Shown here in pieces: positions 1 to 10,500 of a stretch of DNA of 64,000 nucleotides. Numbering within the stretch: position 1 is the stretch's first letter; every line of letters starts with the position of its first letter. The stretch is from Pseudoxanthomonas sp. GTDB taxonomy: Bacteria > Pseudomonadota > Gammaproteobacteria > Xanthomonadales > Xanthomonadaceae. Under the pieces are notes generated by a model. It was given only the letters and a program-made list of their open reading frames with translations. It was not told the DNA's origin and did not search any database. The DNA is taken from contig NZ_PKDG01000015.1 of the NCBI RefSeq assembly GCF_002863005.1, forward strand, positions 62,001 through 126,000. Direction: 5' to 3'. The translations under genes and the position numbers were made by a program.

Positions 1-276
1 TCCGGGCCATCTGAGCCTTGTGGAGTGCCGTAAAGGAGTGAAGTCCCGATCGGCTTCTTCAAGCAGGGCGTTCTCTGGTGACGCCATCCCAATGCTAAGA
101 ACCGAATCGCGTAGGGACCCGACTATCCAGGCGACGTCCTCGATCGTTGGGAAATGCCTGGCAATCGTCACGGCCCTTCGCCGAAGAGACAGCGGAAGGG
201 ACTGGTCTTGGGCGATGTCGATAAGGAAGCTTCCCGCCCAAAGCAAAGCCCTGGTTCTCTCGTCTGGCATGGTCAT
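1..276 (-). CDS. BPSL0761-family small protein, 3' end cut by the window edge
   Basis: Reading the minus strand from the ATG at 276 gives 92 open codons that run off the left edge. The product begins MTMPDERTRALLWAGSFLID, continues with an RRAVTIARHFPTIEDV stretch, and is helical with no signal peptide or membrane segment. The opening S/DERTRA-L...FL pattern, a basic RR-A...RHFP segment and a following acidic turn are what I recall of the BPSL0761 family, short proteins of unknown function common in xanthomonads and Burkholderia. A second ATG at 270 is possible; the first is preceded by a GGGGATC stretch that could serve as ribosome-binding site. No function is proposed. Family assignment is from memory of the pattern, so moderately sure. 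Confidence 0.55.
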   Translation of the reverse strand, partial: MTMPDERTRALLWAGSFLIDIAQDQSLPLSLRRRAVTIARHFPTIEDVAWIVGSLRDSVLSIGMASPENALLEEADRDFTPLRHSTRLRWPG

Positions 277-559
277 GACTGATCCCCGTTCTGGACTGCT
301 CCGAAGACAATCTCTCATCCTTGTCGCGCAAGCTGAGACTGCTAAACGCCAACCGGTTGGGCAGTGATTGCCGAACACGCCGGACACTCCCGCGACCCAT
401 TCTGGGCAGCGGCGCCAAAAGAACTGGTCACAGGGACCCGCCTTTGGAGCATCTTCCAGTTAGTGGACCGCATCCGATGCAAAACGCATAGCTGGGCAGG
501 CTTCAAGCCACTTCATCACTGAAGTCATGTGGCTATGGTAGGAGTTGATGTCAGCTTCC

Positions 560-716
560 GGTCTATTCCGTTGAAAAACTCGGTGGTTCCGGAAATGCCT
601 CGGCGAATGAGCCACGAGAGCAGGATATACACAGGATCAGAGCTACAAGCCGTACTGAAACCCAGCAGCTTTCGACTTGGTTGGAAGCAGTAAAGAGTTT
701 TTCAACAGAATAGACC
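560..716. repeat. MITE-like element with 22-bp terminal inverted repeats
   Basis: Positions 560-581 and 695-716 are inverted copies of each other matching at 21 of 22 bases (one C/T difference); each reads GGTCTATTC(C/T)GTTG then AAAAACTC. Only 113 bp lie between them and hold no plausible reading frame. Terminal repeats of insertion-sequence type without a transposase make this a miniature inverted-repeat element or a deleted IS. No clear target duplication is visible at its ends. The left end of the IS3 element starts one base after its right end. The parent IS is not in this window. Confidence 0.6.
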
Positions 717-779
717 TGGGTTCTACCCCGCTAACACGGACACTTCAGTTAAGCCCCATGATGGGGCAGGAGGAGTGTC

Positions 780-1067
780 ATGCAGCAGAGAAAGCGTTAC
801 AGCGAGGAGTTCAAGCGTGAGGCTGTCGGCCTAGCCCGCTTGCCAGGCGCGAACGTATCGCAGATCGCCCGGGACTTGGGCATCCGTGCTAACCAGATCC
901 ACCGATGGCGCCGTGATCTTGAGACAGGCGGCAAGAAGGCGTTCCCGGGTAATGGCGTGGCCCGCGATCAGGAGTTGCTCGCGCTCAAGCTCGAACTGGC
1001 GCGGGTGAAGAAGGAGCGGGATTTTTTGCGCGATGCGGCGGCGTTCTTCGCCAAGGAATCGTCTTGA
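780..1067 (+). CDS. IS3-family transposase OrfA (helix-turn-helix subunit)
   Basis: This 95-residue protein is the DNA-binding part of an IS3 transposase. Residues about 5-50 carry the HTH_Tnp_1 pattern ([10 protein letters not shown]...[20 protein letters not shown]), which recognises the terminal repeats. The C-terminal half ([20 protein letters not shown]) is a leucine-zipper-like coiled coil used for dimerisation. A GGAGGAG ribosome-binding site lies a few bases before the ATG at 780. The stop codon overlaps the start of OrfB in a TTGA junction, so OrfB could be made by stop-start coupling or by a -1 frameshift. The length is normal for the family. Confidence 0.9.
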   Translation: MQQRKRYSEEFKREAVGLARLPGANVSQIARDLGIRANQIHRWRRDLETGGKKAFPGNGVARDQELLALKLELARVKKERDFLRDAAAFFAKESS

Positions 1068-1933
1068 GGTACGAGGCGATCCGACGCCACCGCGACCAGT
1101 ACCCGATCCGCCTCATGTGTCGTTGCCTGAAGGTCTCGCCCAGCGGTTTCCATGGCTGGGCGTCGCGTTCGCCCAGTGCCCGCGATCAGGACAATGCCCG
1201 GTTGCTTGTGAAGATCCGCGAGCATCATGTGGCCAGCGACGGCGTGTTGGGCGCACCGCGCATGCACGAAGTGCTGGGCTACGAGGGCGAGACAGCCAGC
1301 CTCAACCGGATCGCCAGGTTGATGGCCGGTGCCGACCTGTCGGGCGTGCCGCAGAAGCGGCGCTGGCGGCACAAGCGCTCGGGCGTGCGCCCGACCTTCG
1401 TGCGTAACCATCTGGCCCGCGACTTCACCGCCAACGAGCCCAACACCAAGTGGGTCGTGGACATCACCTACATCCGCACAGGGGAAGGCTGGCTATACCT
1501 GTGCGCCGTGCTGGATCTGTACTCCGGCAAGGTCGTCGGCTGGTCGATGGCACCGGTGCAGGATCGGCACTTGGTGCTCAAGGCGGTGATGATGGCGAGC
1601 TGGCAGCGATCGGATCGCAACTCGGTGATCCTGCACTCCGACCGCGGTACGCAGTTCACCAGTGCTGAGTACCAGCAGTTCCTGAAGGACCACCACATCA
1701 TCAGCAGCATGAGCGAGGTGGGTCACTGTGGGGACAACGCGGCGGCTGAAGGCTTCTTCGGCAAGCTCAAGCGCGAACGGGTTCACCGCCGGCGCTACCT
1801 GACCTTGGCAGAGGCCAGGAGCGATGTGTTCGACTACATCGAGCGGTTCCACAATCCGCTCATCCAGCGAAGGCTCGACGCCAAGGATCAGGCCTTTAGA
1901 CTCTTAACCCAACAGTCCGTGGAGACGGGGTAG
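1064..1933 (+). CDS. IS3-family transposase OrfB (DDE integrase)
   Basis: This is the catalytic part of the IS3 transposase, 289 residues from a TTG at 1064 that overlaps the OrfA stop. An N-terminal HTH_21-like region ([20 protein letters not shown]) is followed by the rve integrase core. The DDE triad can be read directly: Asp in WVVDITYI, Asp in [10 protein letters not shown], and Glu in [14 protein letters not shown], with the usual spacing. The C-terminus ([13 protein letters not shown]) is typical of the family, although most relatives have Y-N where this has H-N. No frameshift or premature stop is seen, so the element may still be mobile. Confidence 0.92.
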   Translation: MRYEAIRRHRDQYPIRLMCRCLKVSPSGFHGWASRSPSARDQDNARLLVKIREHHVASDGVLGAPRMHEVLGYEGETASLNRIARLMAGADLSGVPQKRRWRHKRSGVRPTFVRNHLARDFTANEPNTKWVVDITYIRTGEGWLYLCAVLDLYSGKVVGWSMAPVQDRHLVLKAVMMASWQRSDRNSVILHSDRGTQFTSAEYQQFLKDHHIISSMSEVGHCGDNAAAEGFFGKLKRERVHRRRYLTLAEARSDVFDYIERFHNPLIQRRLDAKDQAFRLLTQQSVETG

Positions 1934-2040
1934 AACCCCTATGCATTGGCTTGCCAGGCTAACCTAGTGACCCTAAGATCGAGCTTTCTCAAGGGGATAG
2001 CCCACTACATGATGGGCTGTGGATAAGCCACATAGCCGGG

Positions 2041-2060
2041 CCTAGTGTTCGGCCACTAGG
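2041..2060 (+). other. Perfect 7-bp hairpin in the leader of a small gene
   Basis: CCTAGTG and CACTAGG pair across a 6-base TTCGGC loop, ending 15 nt before the ATG at 2076. Another possible stem (AGCCCA/TGGGCT) lies about 40 nt upstream. There is no T-tract, so this is not a usual terminator; it may affect translation of the small gene or be a protein-binding site. Confidence 0.3.
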
Positions 2061-2075
2061 TAGTTGAAGGTCACT

Positions 2076-2327
2076 ATGGAAGGTAACTCGGAATACTTGG
2101 AAGAACTGGTGCGCCTCACGGCTAAGATCGGCAGCCTTCAATTGGCGCGAGCCAAGATTGTGGCAGCGTTAGACTCCTCTTATCAGACCAATCTCTTGAG
2201 TATTCTCAAGCCGCTTGATGAGACTATTCAGCTTTTGGACAAGCAGGCGGATGCTGCTGAGTCAGCTGCAAAGCTTTCCACGGCTTTGCAAATGCCATAT
2301 ACGGGCCGCAAGCGACCTCGGCTGTGA
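2076..2327 (+). CDS. Small helical protein of unknown function
   Basis: An 83-residue product from the ATG at 2076, which has GAAGG five bases upstream; a TTG twelve bases earlier is also in frame. The sequence is predicted to be almost entirely helical, with heptad-like leucines (YLEELVRLTAKIGSLQLARAKIV), an acidic-alanine-rich second helix, and a basic C-terminal tail ending RKRPRL. No signal peptide or membrane segment is present. Base composition is less GC-rich than the chromosomal genes nearby and it sits just behind an IS3 element, so it is probably accessory DNA. I do not recognise a family. Confidence 0.45.
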   Translation: MEGNSEYLEELVRLTAKIGSLQLARAKIVAALDSSYQTNLLSILKPLDETIQLLDKQADAAESAAKLSTALQMPYTGRKRPRL

Positions 2328-2580
2328 CGGGTGGCCAAACTTGCCCGGACTGCACCGGCCAAACTATCTTGGATCGCGCACCTTGTCGTGCCTCGCATGC
2401 CGAAGCAGGGCTTCGCCTCTGGTGGGTCGTGACGACCGTCGTGACAGCGAACTTCCTTCGCGGGAAGGCGTCGACGTCGACAACCCGGTACGCGTGCGCA
2501 GTCCGGGTACGGTGTGCGGCAGCGTCGGCGAGATCCGGGCCGGCCGTGTTTGCAGTGAATCCCTTTCCCTTGGATCGAAC

Positions 2581-3393
2581 ATGCGCCTGCTGGCCGGATG
2601 CGAATTGACCGTCGAATGCCTCGAAGACTGCGCGGTGGTCGCGATGCTGCGGCCGCGCAGCGGCGAGTCGCAGTGGTTGGTCAGCGAATCCTATTCCTTC
2701 GATCCCCATGTTCGGCCGACGGAGTACGTCGATGTGTTCGGCAATCTGTGCCAGCGCTTCGTGGTGCCGCGCGGGCGCATGCGGATACGCGCGGAGCTCG
2801 AGGTCGAGACCGAGCGGGACATCGCCATCGCGCCTTGGGTGGCGCCGACACCTGCGGCACGGCTGCCCGATCACGCGCTGCAATACCTGCTGCCGAGCCG
2901 CTACTGCCCGAGCGATCGTGCGTTCGAGCAGGCGCAGGCCATTGTGGACGCAGCGGACCCGCGCAACGGCCAGGTCGGGGCCATCGTGGAATGGATCCGC
3001 ACCCATATCGCCTACCGGTACGGGGTCAGCGATGCCACCACGGATGCGCTCGGCACGCTCGAGGCGGGTGCCGGCGTCTGCCGCGACTACGCGCATGTCG
3101 GGATCACCTTGTGCAGGAGCCTGCGAATTCCGGCCCGCATGGTGGTGGGCTATCTGCATGGCCTGGAGCCCATGGACCTGCACGCGTGGTTCGAGGCGTT
3201 CCTGGATGGCCGTTGGTACACGTTCGACCCGACCCAGTCCGCCCCCCGCGGTGGCCGGATCGTGGTCGCGCACGGGCGCGACGCCGCCGACGTGGCGTTC
3301 CTGACGAACTACGGTTGGCTGCAGACCGTGGACATGCAGGTGTGGGTGGGTGAGCGGATGGGCGAGGCGCCTGCTTCGTCGTCGAGCGGATAG
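2581..3393 (+). CDS. Transglutaminase-like cysteine protease-fold protein
   Basis: A 270-residue cytoplasmic protein with an N-terminal beta-rich domain (1-95, the bacterial transglutaminase-like N-terminal region) and a transglutaminase core (about 120-225). The catalytic triad is visible: Cys167 in GAGVCRDYAHVGITLCR, His201 in DLHAWFEAFLDG and Asp216 in YTFDPT. Proteins of this kind are thought to act as peptidases or amide-forming enzymes; the substrate is unknown. The frame stays open upstream to 2215, but that region has different composition and overlaps another gene, so the ATG at 2581 is chosen because the family domain starts right there. It is followed by the hybrid kinase on the same strand. 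Confidence 0.8.
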   Translation: MRLLAGCELTVECLEDCAVVAMLRPRSGESQWLVSESYSFDPHVRPTEYVDVFGNLCQRFVVPRGRMRIRAELEVETERDIAIAPWVAPTPAARLPDHALQYLLPSRYCPSDRAFEQAQAIVDAADPRNGQVGAIVEWIRTHIAYRYGVSDATTDALGTLEAGAGVCRDYAHVGITLCRSLRIPARMVVGYLHGLEPMDLHAWFEAFLDGRWYTFDPTQSAPRGGRIVVAHGRDAADVAFLTNYGWLQTVDMQVWVGERMGEAPASSSSG

Positions 3394-3719
3394 CGTTCGG
3401 TCGCCGTCCACCTGCTTCCGCGGAGTGGTAGGGCTTCTGGTCTCTGATGCACGCGCGCTGTCGACCGATCGCCGCAACCGTGTGTCGGTGCCGCGCTTCC
3501 CATGACTCCTGGCGTCGCGTTGACCATGCCTGCACATGCGATCGGACAGCATGCGCGCTCGCCGCGGCCGCTGCGGAACGCCGGAGGCGCATGCTGTGAT
3601 GTTTCGCCGTGCCGGGCGGCACCCGCGCCGGCTCGTATAGACTGCGCCGAGGCTGCGGGACGCTCGGTCCCGTCCCGGGTTCGCCCACCGTTTGCCGGTC
3701 CGTCCCGAGGAACCCTCCG

Positions 3720-6509
3720 ATGCCGCATCGATCCCCCGATCTTTCTCTGGACACCCTGGACAGCGAGCGCGTCCGCGTTGCGTTGGCCGCAGGCGCCATC
3801 ATCGGAACCTGGTTCTGGGACGTGCAGTCCGACACCGTGACGGTGGATCCGGCCCTGGAGCGCAGCTTCGGCCTGGAACCGTCGGGAGACCGATGGAAGC
3901 TGCACGACCTGATCCAGTCCGTCCATCCCGAGGATCAGGGCGGCCTGGAAGCCGCCATCGGCGACGCGATGGCTCGGGGCGGCCAGTACCTGCACCGGTA
4001 TCGGACCCGCGGTGGCGAGGAGGGGTGGCGGTGGGTGGAGGCGCGGGGCTGGGTGGATCTCGACGCGCACGGCGCCGCCGTCCGCTTCCCCGGCGTGCTG
4101 ATCGACATCAGCGAGGCGCGCCGCGTCGAGGACGCGCGCGACCGCGCGGAGAGCCTGCTCAACACGTTCGTGGAGGCGGTGCCGGGCGTCGTCTACGCCA
4201 AGGACAGGCAGGGTCGATTGCTGATCGGCAACCGCGGCACGACCGAGCTGATCGGCAGGCCGCCCGAAGAGTACCTGGGCCGCACGGATGCCGAACTGCT
4301 GGATGACCCGGCGCAGGCCGCCGCGATCATGGCGGCGGACGCGCGCATCATGGCCTCCGGCAGGATCGAGCAGCTGGAAGAGGAAGTGAGCTACCCCGAC
4401 GGCCGGCGCGCGTTCTGGCTGTCGACCAAGGCGCCGTTGCGGGACGCGCAAGGCGAGATCGTCGGCCTGATCGGTGCCTCGCTCGACATCACCGACCGGA
4501 AGGCGGTCGAAGCCAGCCATCGGGAGATCGAGGAGCGCTACCGCCTTGCCGCGCTTGCCACCAGCGACGCCATCTGGGACTGGCGGATGGTGGACGGGCA
4601 TGTGATCTGGAACGAAGCGCTGGCGACGCTGTTCGGCCACGATCGGCTGGAGAGCAGTGCGCAATGGTGGCTGGACAACATCCATCCCGACGATCGCGAG
4701 CGGGTCAGCGAGGGCATCCATGCGGTGATCGATCACGGCGGCGATGCATGGACGGATGAGTACCGGTTCCGTCGGGCCGATGGCGGGTACGCCGACATTC
4801 TCGACCGCGGCACGGTGCTGCGCGGATCCGCCGGCGAGCCGGTACGCATGATCGGCGCGATGCTGGATCTCAGCGCCCGCAAGGCCGCCCAGGCCGCGCT
4901 CGCGGAGAGCGAAGAGCGGCTTCGCCTTGCCACCGAGGCATCCGACATCGGCTTCTGGGATGTGGACCTGGTCAACGACCTGCTCATCTGGCCGCCGCGG
5001 ACGAAGGCCATGTTCGGCATTTCGCCGCACGTGCCTTGTTCGCTGGAGGACTTCTACGCAGGCCTGCATCCGGAAGACCTGGAACGGACCAGCGTGGCCT
5101 TCGCCGCCGCGGCCGATCCCGCGCAGCGGGCGCTCTACGACGTCGAGTACCGCACGGTCGGCAAGGAGGACGGGGTGACGCGCTGGGTGGCCGCGAAGGG
5201 CCGGGGCCTGTTCGATGGCGACCGTTGCACGCGGGTGGTGGGCGTGGCGATCGACGTCACGGGCCGCAAAGCCGCCGAAACGCAACTCAGGGAACTCAAC
5301 GAACGACTCGAGAGCCGCGTCGCCGAGGAAGTGGCCGAGCGCACGCGCGTGGAGGATGCCCTGCGCCAGAGCCAGAAGATGGAGGCGGTGGGCCAGCTGA
5401 CCGGCGGCATCGCCCACGACTTCAACAACATGCTGGCGGCGATCATCGGCCCGCTCGATCTGCTTGCCGGCCGGCTCGATCCGGAGGATGCGCGTGCCAG
5501 GCGCTACGTGGACATCGCGATGGAAGCGGCGCGTCGTGCGGCCCAGCTGACCCAGCGGTTGCTCGCGTTCTCGCGTCAGCAGCCCCTGCAACCCGAGTCG
5601 CTGGACGCGAACAAGCTGGTGGCCGGCATGTCGGATCTGCTGACCCATTCGCTGGGGGGCGACGTGCAGCTGGAAACCGTGCTCGCCGGCGGTCTCTGGC
5701 GAACCCACGCCGATCCCAACCAGCTGGAAAACGTGATCCTCAATCTCGCCGTGAATGCGCGCGACGCGATGCCGGAAGGCGGCCGCGTCACGGTGGAGAC
5801 CGCCAACTGCTACCTCGACCATGGGTACGTGGAAGCGAACCCCGGTATCGCGCCGGGTCAGTACGTGCTGGTCGCGGTATCCGATACGGGCGGCGGCATG
5901 CCGGCCGACGTCATCGCGAAGGCCTTCGATCCATTCTTCACGACCAAGGAGGTGGGGCGTGGCACCGGTCTGGGCCTGTCCCAGGTCTATGGCTTCGTGA
6001 AGCAGTCCGGCGGACACGTGAAGATCTATTCGGAAGTCGGCAGCGGCACCACCGTCAAGGTGTACCTGCCGCGCCAGCTCGGCGCGCATGCGGTGACAGA
6101 GAGCGTGCCGAGCGCGCACCCGATGCCCCGCGGCGAGTTGCAGGAGGTCATCCTGGTCGTGGAGGACGAACCGGCGGTACGGCAGTTCTCCGTCGATGCG
6201 TTGACCGAGCTGGGGTACCGCGTCTTCTCCGCAGACAGCGCCGCGGCGGCACTGCGCATCCTCGAAGCGGAGCCGTCCATCAGCCTCCTGTTCACCGACG
6301 TGGTGATGCCGGAGACCAACGGACGCAAACTGGCGAACGAAGCCTGCAGGCGCTGGCCGCACCTGAAGGTCCTCTTCACCACCGGCTACAGCCGCAACGC
6401 CGTCGTCCACAACGGCGTGCTGGACCCCGGCGTCAACCTGATCGGAAAGCCCTTCACGCTGCAGGAGCTCGCGGCACGCGTGCGCGAGGTACTGGAGAAG
6501 CCGGCCTAG
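3720..6509 (+). CDS. Hybrid sensor histidine kinase with four PAS domains and a C-terminal receiver
   Basis: A 929-residue soluble signalling protein with no membrane segments. Four PAS/PAC units lie at about 18-142, 148-257, 268-383 and 395-515, joined by helical linkers ([17 protein letters not shown] type). A dimerisation and phosphoacceptor helix follows with His566 in [11 protein letters not shown], then the ATPase with N box ([13 protein letters not shown]), G1 box (DTGGGMP), F box (DPFFTTKE) and G2 ([10 protein letters not shown]). Residues about 808-925 form a receiver with phospho-acceptor Asp near 860 ([13 protein letters not shown]) and Lys in GKPF. The ATG at 3720 is preceded by GAGGAA; the longer open frame upstream lacks coding character. 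Convergent to an OmpR-type regulator. PAS ligands cannot be read from sequence. Confidence 0.93.
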   Translation: MPHRSPDLSLDTLDSERVRVALAAGAIIGTWFWDVQSDTVTVDPALERSFGLEPSGDRWKLHDLIQSVHPEDQGGLEAAIGDAMARGGQYLHRYRTRGGEEGWRWVEARGWVDLDAHGAAVRFPGVLIDISEARRVEDARDRAESLLNTFVEAVPGVVYAKDRQGRLLIGNRGTTELIGRPPEEYLGRTDAELLDDPAQAAAIMAADARIMASGRIEQLEEEVSYPDGRRAFWLSTKAPLRDAQGEIVGLIGASLDITDRKAVEASHREIEERYRLAALATSDAIWDWRMVDGHVIWNEALATLFGHDRLESSAQWWLDNIHPDDRERVSEGIHAVIDHGGDAWTDEYRFRRADGGYADILDRGTVLRGSAGEPVRMIGAMLDLSARKAAQAALAESEERLRLATEASDIGFWDVDLVNDLLIWPPRTKAMFGISPHVPCSLEDFYAGLHPEDLERTSVAFAAAADPAQRALYDVEYRTVGKEDGVTRWVAAKGRGLFDGDRCTRVVGVAIDVTGRKAAETQLRELNERLESRVAEEVAERTRVEDALRQSQKMEAVGQLTGGIAHDFNNMLAAIIGPLDLLAGRLDPEDARARRYVDIAMEAARRAAQLTQRLLAFSRQQPLQPESLDANKLVAGMSDLLTHSLGGDVQLETVLAGGLWRTHADPNQLENVILNLAVNARDAMPEGGRVTVETANCYLDHGYVEANPGIAPGQYVLVAVSDTGGGMPADVIAKAFDPFFTTKEVGRGTGLGLSQVYGFVKQSGGHVKIYSEVGSGTTVKVYLPRQLGAHAVTESVPSAHPMPRGELQEVILVVEDEPAVRQFSVDALTELGYRVFSADSAAAALRILEAEPSISLLFTDVVMPETNGRKLANEACRRWPHLKVLFTTGYSRNAVVHNGVLDPGVNLIGKPFTLQELAARVREVLEKPA

Positions 6510-6523
6510 GGATCCACCAGGCG

Positions 6524-6554
6524 GCGTGGTCGCAGGAGCTCGCGACCGCCACGC
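6524..6554. terminator. Possible bidirectional hairpin between convergent genes
   Basis: GCGTG-GTCGC (6524-6533) can pair with GCGAC and CACGC (6542-6546, 6550-6554) with a three-base bulge, in the spacer between the stops of the hybrid kinase and the response regulator. There is no T-run on either side, so termination is inferred from position only. Confidence 0.3.
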
Positions 6555-6607
6555 GCGCGATCACCACCACGGTCGGCCACGCGCGGGGCACGCCGTGCTT
6601 CCGCGGG

Positions 6608-7348
6608 CTAGGCGGCGGCGCCCTGGCTCACGCCGGCGCTGCCGGCAGACTTGCGGGGAGGCGACATGTCCGCCATGCGGTAACCGGCGCTCTGGACGGT
6701 ATGGAGCAGCGGATTGTCGAAACCGCGATCGATGACCCGCCGCAGGTTGTACAGATGGCTGCGCAGGGAGTCGGAATCGGGGAGGTCGTCTCCCCACAAC
6801 TCGCGTTCGATTTCCCGCCGGCTCACGACGCGCGGCGACTCGCGCATCAGGATGTTGAGCAGCTTCGTGGCGACGGGCGACACCTCGATCTCCTTGCCGG
6901 CGCGATGGATGCGATGGCAGGCGGGATCGAAGGACAGATCGCCGACCTTCAGCACTTCGCGCCCCAGTTCCCGGCGGTTGCGGCGGATCACGGCGCGAAG
7001 GCGCGCCTCGAGCTCCGGCGTGGCGAAGGGCTTGGTCAGGTAATCGTCGACCCCGCGTTCGAGCCCGGTGATCTTGTCCTCCAGGCGGTCGCGTCCGGTG
7101 ACCATGATGATCGGCGTCGAGAGGCGCGCCTCGGTGCGGAGCCTGTTGACGATGTCCAGCCCATCCAGTCGGGGAAGATGCCCGTCCAGCACGATGGCGT
7201 CGTATCGCGTCTCGGTGGCCAGGCGATAGCCTTCCGCGCCGTCGTGGGCGTAGTCGACCTCCATGCCTCGTGCTTCCAGGTAGGCACCGACCGATTCCGC
7301 GATGAGCCTGTCGTCCTCGATGATGAGAACAAGTGCATTCGTAGGCAT
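6608..7348 (-). CDS. OmpR/PhoB-type response regulator
   Basis: A 246-residue two-domain transcription factor. The receiver (1-120) has the acidic pair in IIEDD, phospho-acceptor Asp55 in AIVLDGHLPRLDG, Thr84 in IMVTG and Lys106 in DYLTKPF. The winged-helix effector (about 130-230) carries the recognition region RREIERELWGD...LRSHLYNLRRVID and the wing motif LLHTVQSAGYRM. The ATG at 7348 (MPTNALVLIIEDD) is the usual family start; an ATG at 7366 adds six residues. It lies back to back with the glucan synthase and tail to tail with the hybrid kinase, so it could be that kinase's partner or control glucan synthesis; both are inferences from position. Confidence 0.9.
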   Translation of the reverse strand: MPTNALVLIIEDDRLIAESVGAYLEARGMEVDYAHDGAEGYRLATETRYDAIVLDGHLPRLDGLDIVNRLRTEARLSTPIIMVTGRDRLEDKITGLERGVDDYLTKPFATPELEARLRAVIRRNRRELGREVLKVGDLSFDPACHRIHRAGKEIEVSPVATKLLNILMRESPRVVSRREIERELWGDDLPDSDSLRSHLYNLRRVIDRGFDNPLLHTVQSAGYRMADMSPPRKSAGSAGVSQGAAA

Positions 7349-7582
7349 GGCTGCATTCCGTGTCATGACGTCATCGTGATGAAGGGTGCGCCGTCCATCG
7401 TCATGGTGCCGTGAAGCCGGCAAGGCGGCGCGCGTTATCACCGTCCGGACCGTTGCGCATTCGAGTCCGCGGTCCGCCTGCATCGTCGCGCGCAGCAGGA
7501 ACCCGCGGCCATGCGGGCCTTCACGCGTCGCGGGTGGGGCCGGGTGAGACGATGCCGGCATTCCTGCCCCCACAGGTTCTTC

Positions 7583-10500
7583 ATGACCAACTTCAGGCGC
7601 ACCTTCGGACGCTGGCTACGCCTGCGCCGGCGGCTCAAGCGATTCCGCCGTACCCGCTTCCCCGTCGATCCCGTCGCCAAGGGCGAAGAGCCCCTCCGGG
7701 CGCAACTGCTCAGCGTCGAGCAGATGGAGGCGTACGGCCGGTCGCTTGCGCATGCGCACAAGGTGAAGATGGAGCCGACGGAAGAGCGGCTGTTGGCGCG
7801 GCTGCAGTCGAACCAGAAATTGCTCGGCGAGGCGAACGACCTGCTCAACGATCTCGTTCGCGAGGAACTGAGGATCTCGCCGGCCGGCGAATGGCTGCTG
7901 GACAACTACCACGTCATCGAAGAGCAGATCCAGCTGGCGCGGCGCCACCTGCCCACGGGTTACAGCCGCCAGCTGCCTTCGCTGTCGCAGGGCGCCCTGC
8001 GCGGCCTGCCGCGGGTGTATGCGCTGACGATCGAGGCGGTCTCCCACGGTGACGGACGCATCGATGGAGAGACGCTGCGTCGCTTCATCGCAGGCTACCA
8101 AATCGTTGCGCCCCTCAAGATGGGGGAACTATGGGCCGTGCCCATCATGCTGCGCCTCGCGCTGATCGAGAACCTGCGCCGCATGGCCTCGCATGTGATG
8201 CGCGACGGCGCGCATCGTCGTTTGGCCAGTACGTGGGCAAGGCGGCTGAACCGGGCGGCGATCGACGCGCCCGGTGACGTGGTGCTGATCGTGGCGGACA
8301 TGGCGCGTTCCACGCCGCCGCTGACGGGCGCATTCGTCGCCGAGCTGATCCGCCGGCTCGATAGCCGCACCGGGCCGCTGGCGCTGCCGGGCGCCTGGCT
8401 CGAACAATGGGTCGCAGCCGCGGGCTACCGGATCGATGAGCTGGTCACTGCCGAAAGCCAGCAGCAGGCCGCCGACCAGGTGTCCATCGGCAACAGCATC
8501 GGCAGCCTGCGCTTCCTCGCCACGATGGACTGGAAACGCTTCGTGGAAGACATGAGCGTCGTGGACCGGCGCCTGCAGGAAGACCCGGCAGGCATCTACG
8601 GCCTGATGGATTTCGGCACGCGCGACGCCTACCGGCACGTGATCGAGAAGATCGCACGTTCCAGTGGTGCGTCCGAGGAGGACGTGGCCGGCGTGGTGGT
8701 CACGCTCGCGCGCGACCATGCCGGGCCCGATGGGCCGGACATGCCTGACATGCCGCGCCCGCAGACCGGGCATGTGGGGTACTGGCTGCTGGACGACGGA
8801 CTGGATCGCACCCGCGAGGTCGTGGCCAGGGCAGCGCCGGGCTACCGTCGCGCGCGACTCCGCCCACGGCACTATCCGCTGCTGGCGTATCTGATCCCGA
8901 TCGCCGCGATCATCGCGCTGGCGACGTGGGCGCTCGTGGCCAGCGGCTATGGCGATGTTCCCCTGTGGATCGTCGTGGCGCTGTCCATCGTGGTCTTCAG
9001 CGAGCTGGGCATCGCGCTGGTCAACTGGCTGGCGACGCTGCTCGTCGCGCCCCGTCCGCTGCCACGGATGGACTTCAGCACCGGCATACCGGACACCTGT
9101 CGCTCCGTCGTCGCCGTGCCGACCATGCTGTCGAGCGAAAAAGGCATCGACAGCCTGGTCGAAGGGATGGAGGTGCGCTTCCTCGCCAATCGCGATGCGC
9201 AGCTCAGGTTCGTGTTGCTCACGGATTTCCTGGATGCGCCCAGCCAGTCGATGCCCGGCGATGAGGCGCTCGTCGCGTACGCGGCAGCGCAGATCGAACG
9301 GCTCAACCGGCGGTACGCCCCCGAGACGCTGGACCGGTTCTTCCTGCTGCACAGGCCGCGGCAATGGAACGCCTCCGAAGGCGTCTGGATGGGGTATGAG
9401 CGCAAGCGCGGGAAACTGTCCGCGCTCAACGCGCTGATCCTGGAAGGGGAGCAGGCGCCCTTCATGCGCATCGTGGGCGATGCCTCGGCGCTCCGGCACG
9501 CGAAATACGTCATCACGCTCGATACCGACACCCGGTTGCCGCGGGACGCAGCCCGGGAATTCGTGGCGACGCTGGCGCATCCGCTCAACCGTCCCGTGAT
9601 CGATCCGCGACGCAACGTGGTGATCCGCGGCTACGGCATCCTGCAACCCAGTGTCGGCAGCAGCCTGAGCGGGCGCAGGCCGTCGCGCTTCGCCACGGTC
9701 TTCGGCAGCGAGCCGGGCATCGATCCGTACACGCGGACGGTCTCGGACGTCTACCAGGACCTGTTCGGCGAGGGCTCTTTCGTGGGCAAGGGCATCTACG
9801 ACGTGGCGGCCTTCGAGCACGTGCTGGCGGAACGCCTGCCGGAGAACCGCATCCTCAGCCATGACCTGCTCGAAGGCTGCTTCGCCCGCGCGGGCCTGGT
9901 GAGCGACGTACGCCTGTACGAGGACTATCCGGACCGCTATGCGGCCGACACCAAGCGGCGGGCACGCTGGATGCGCGGCGACTGGCAGCTGCTGCCGTGG
10001 CTGCTGCCGCGCATCCCGACCGCCGACGGGACGTGGGAACGCAATCCGCTCAGCTGGCTCTCGCGCGGCAAGCTGCTGGACAACCTCCGGCGCAGCCTGG
10101 TGTCGATGGCGGCACTGGCGCTGTTCGTCATCGGATGGGTCCACGCGCCCCAGCCGCTGGCGTGGACGCTCATCGTGCTCGCGCTGTGGTTCGCGCCGGT
10201 GATCCTCTCGGCGCTGAAGGACGGGATGACATTGCCCGACGACACGCCGGCGGAGTCGCACTGGGTGCAGGTCGGGCGCGCGACGGCGCGTTCCCTCCAG
10301 CGCGCCGCGCTCAACGTGGCGTGCCTCGCCCATGAAGCGTGGCTGGCCGGCGGCGCCATCGTGCGCACGCTGTGGCGGCTCGGCATCAGCCGCCGCCACC
10401 TGCTGCAATGGAACCCCTCCAGCGAAGTGGAGCGATCGCTGGCCGGCGACCGGAGCGCCGACTGGCGCGGCATGTTGCCGGGCTCGGTGATCGCGGTCGG

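Larger units (their letters stand above)
718..1938 (+). mobile_element. IS3-family insertion sequence, about 1.22 kb, apparently complete
   Basis: The element is bounded by imperfect inverted repeats: 718-741 reads GGGTTCTACCCCG, four unmatched bases, then CACGGAC, and 1915-1938 gives the same two blocks on the other strand (20 of 24 matched). Inside are two overlapping transposase frames in the IS3 arrangement. The flanks (CCT before, CTA after) do not show a convincing target duplication, so either the ends are a base or two off or the duplication has been lost. Both frames look undamaged. Immediately upstream sits the MITE-like element at 560-716. Confidence 0.8.

Noticed and set aside
2215..2580. 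Upstream extension of the transglutaminase-like gene
   Set aside because: It overlaps the small gene at 2076-2327, has different composition and adds no domain; the family start fits the ATG at 2581.
2224..3552. A 442-codon minus-strand frame over the transglutaminase-like gene
   Set aside because: The plus strand carries the Cys-His-Asp triad in order; the minus product is basic nonsense.
3309..6410. A 1033-codon minus-strand frame across the hybrid kinase
   Set aside because: Shadow of a well-supported kinase gene; low-complexity His/Arg/Gly product.
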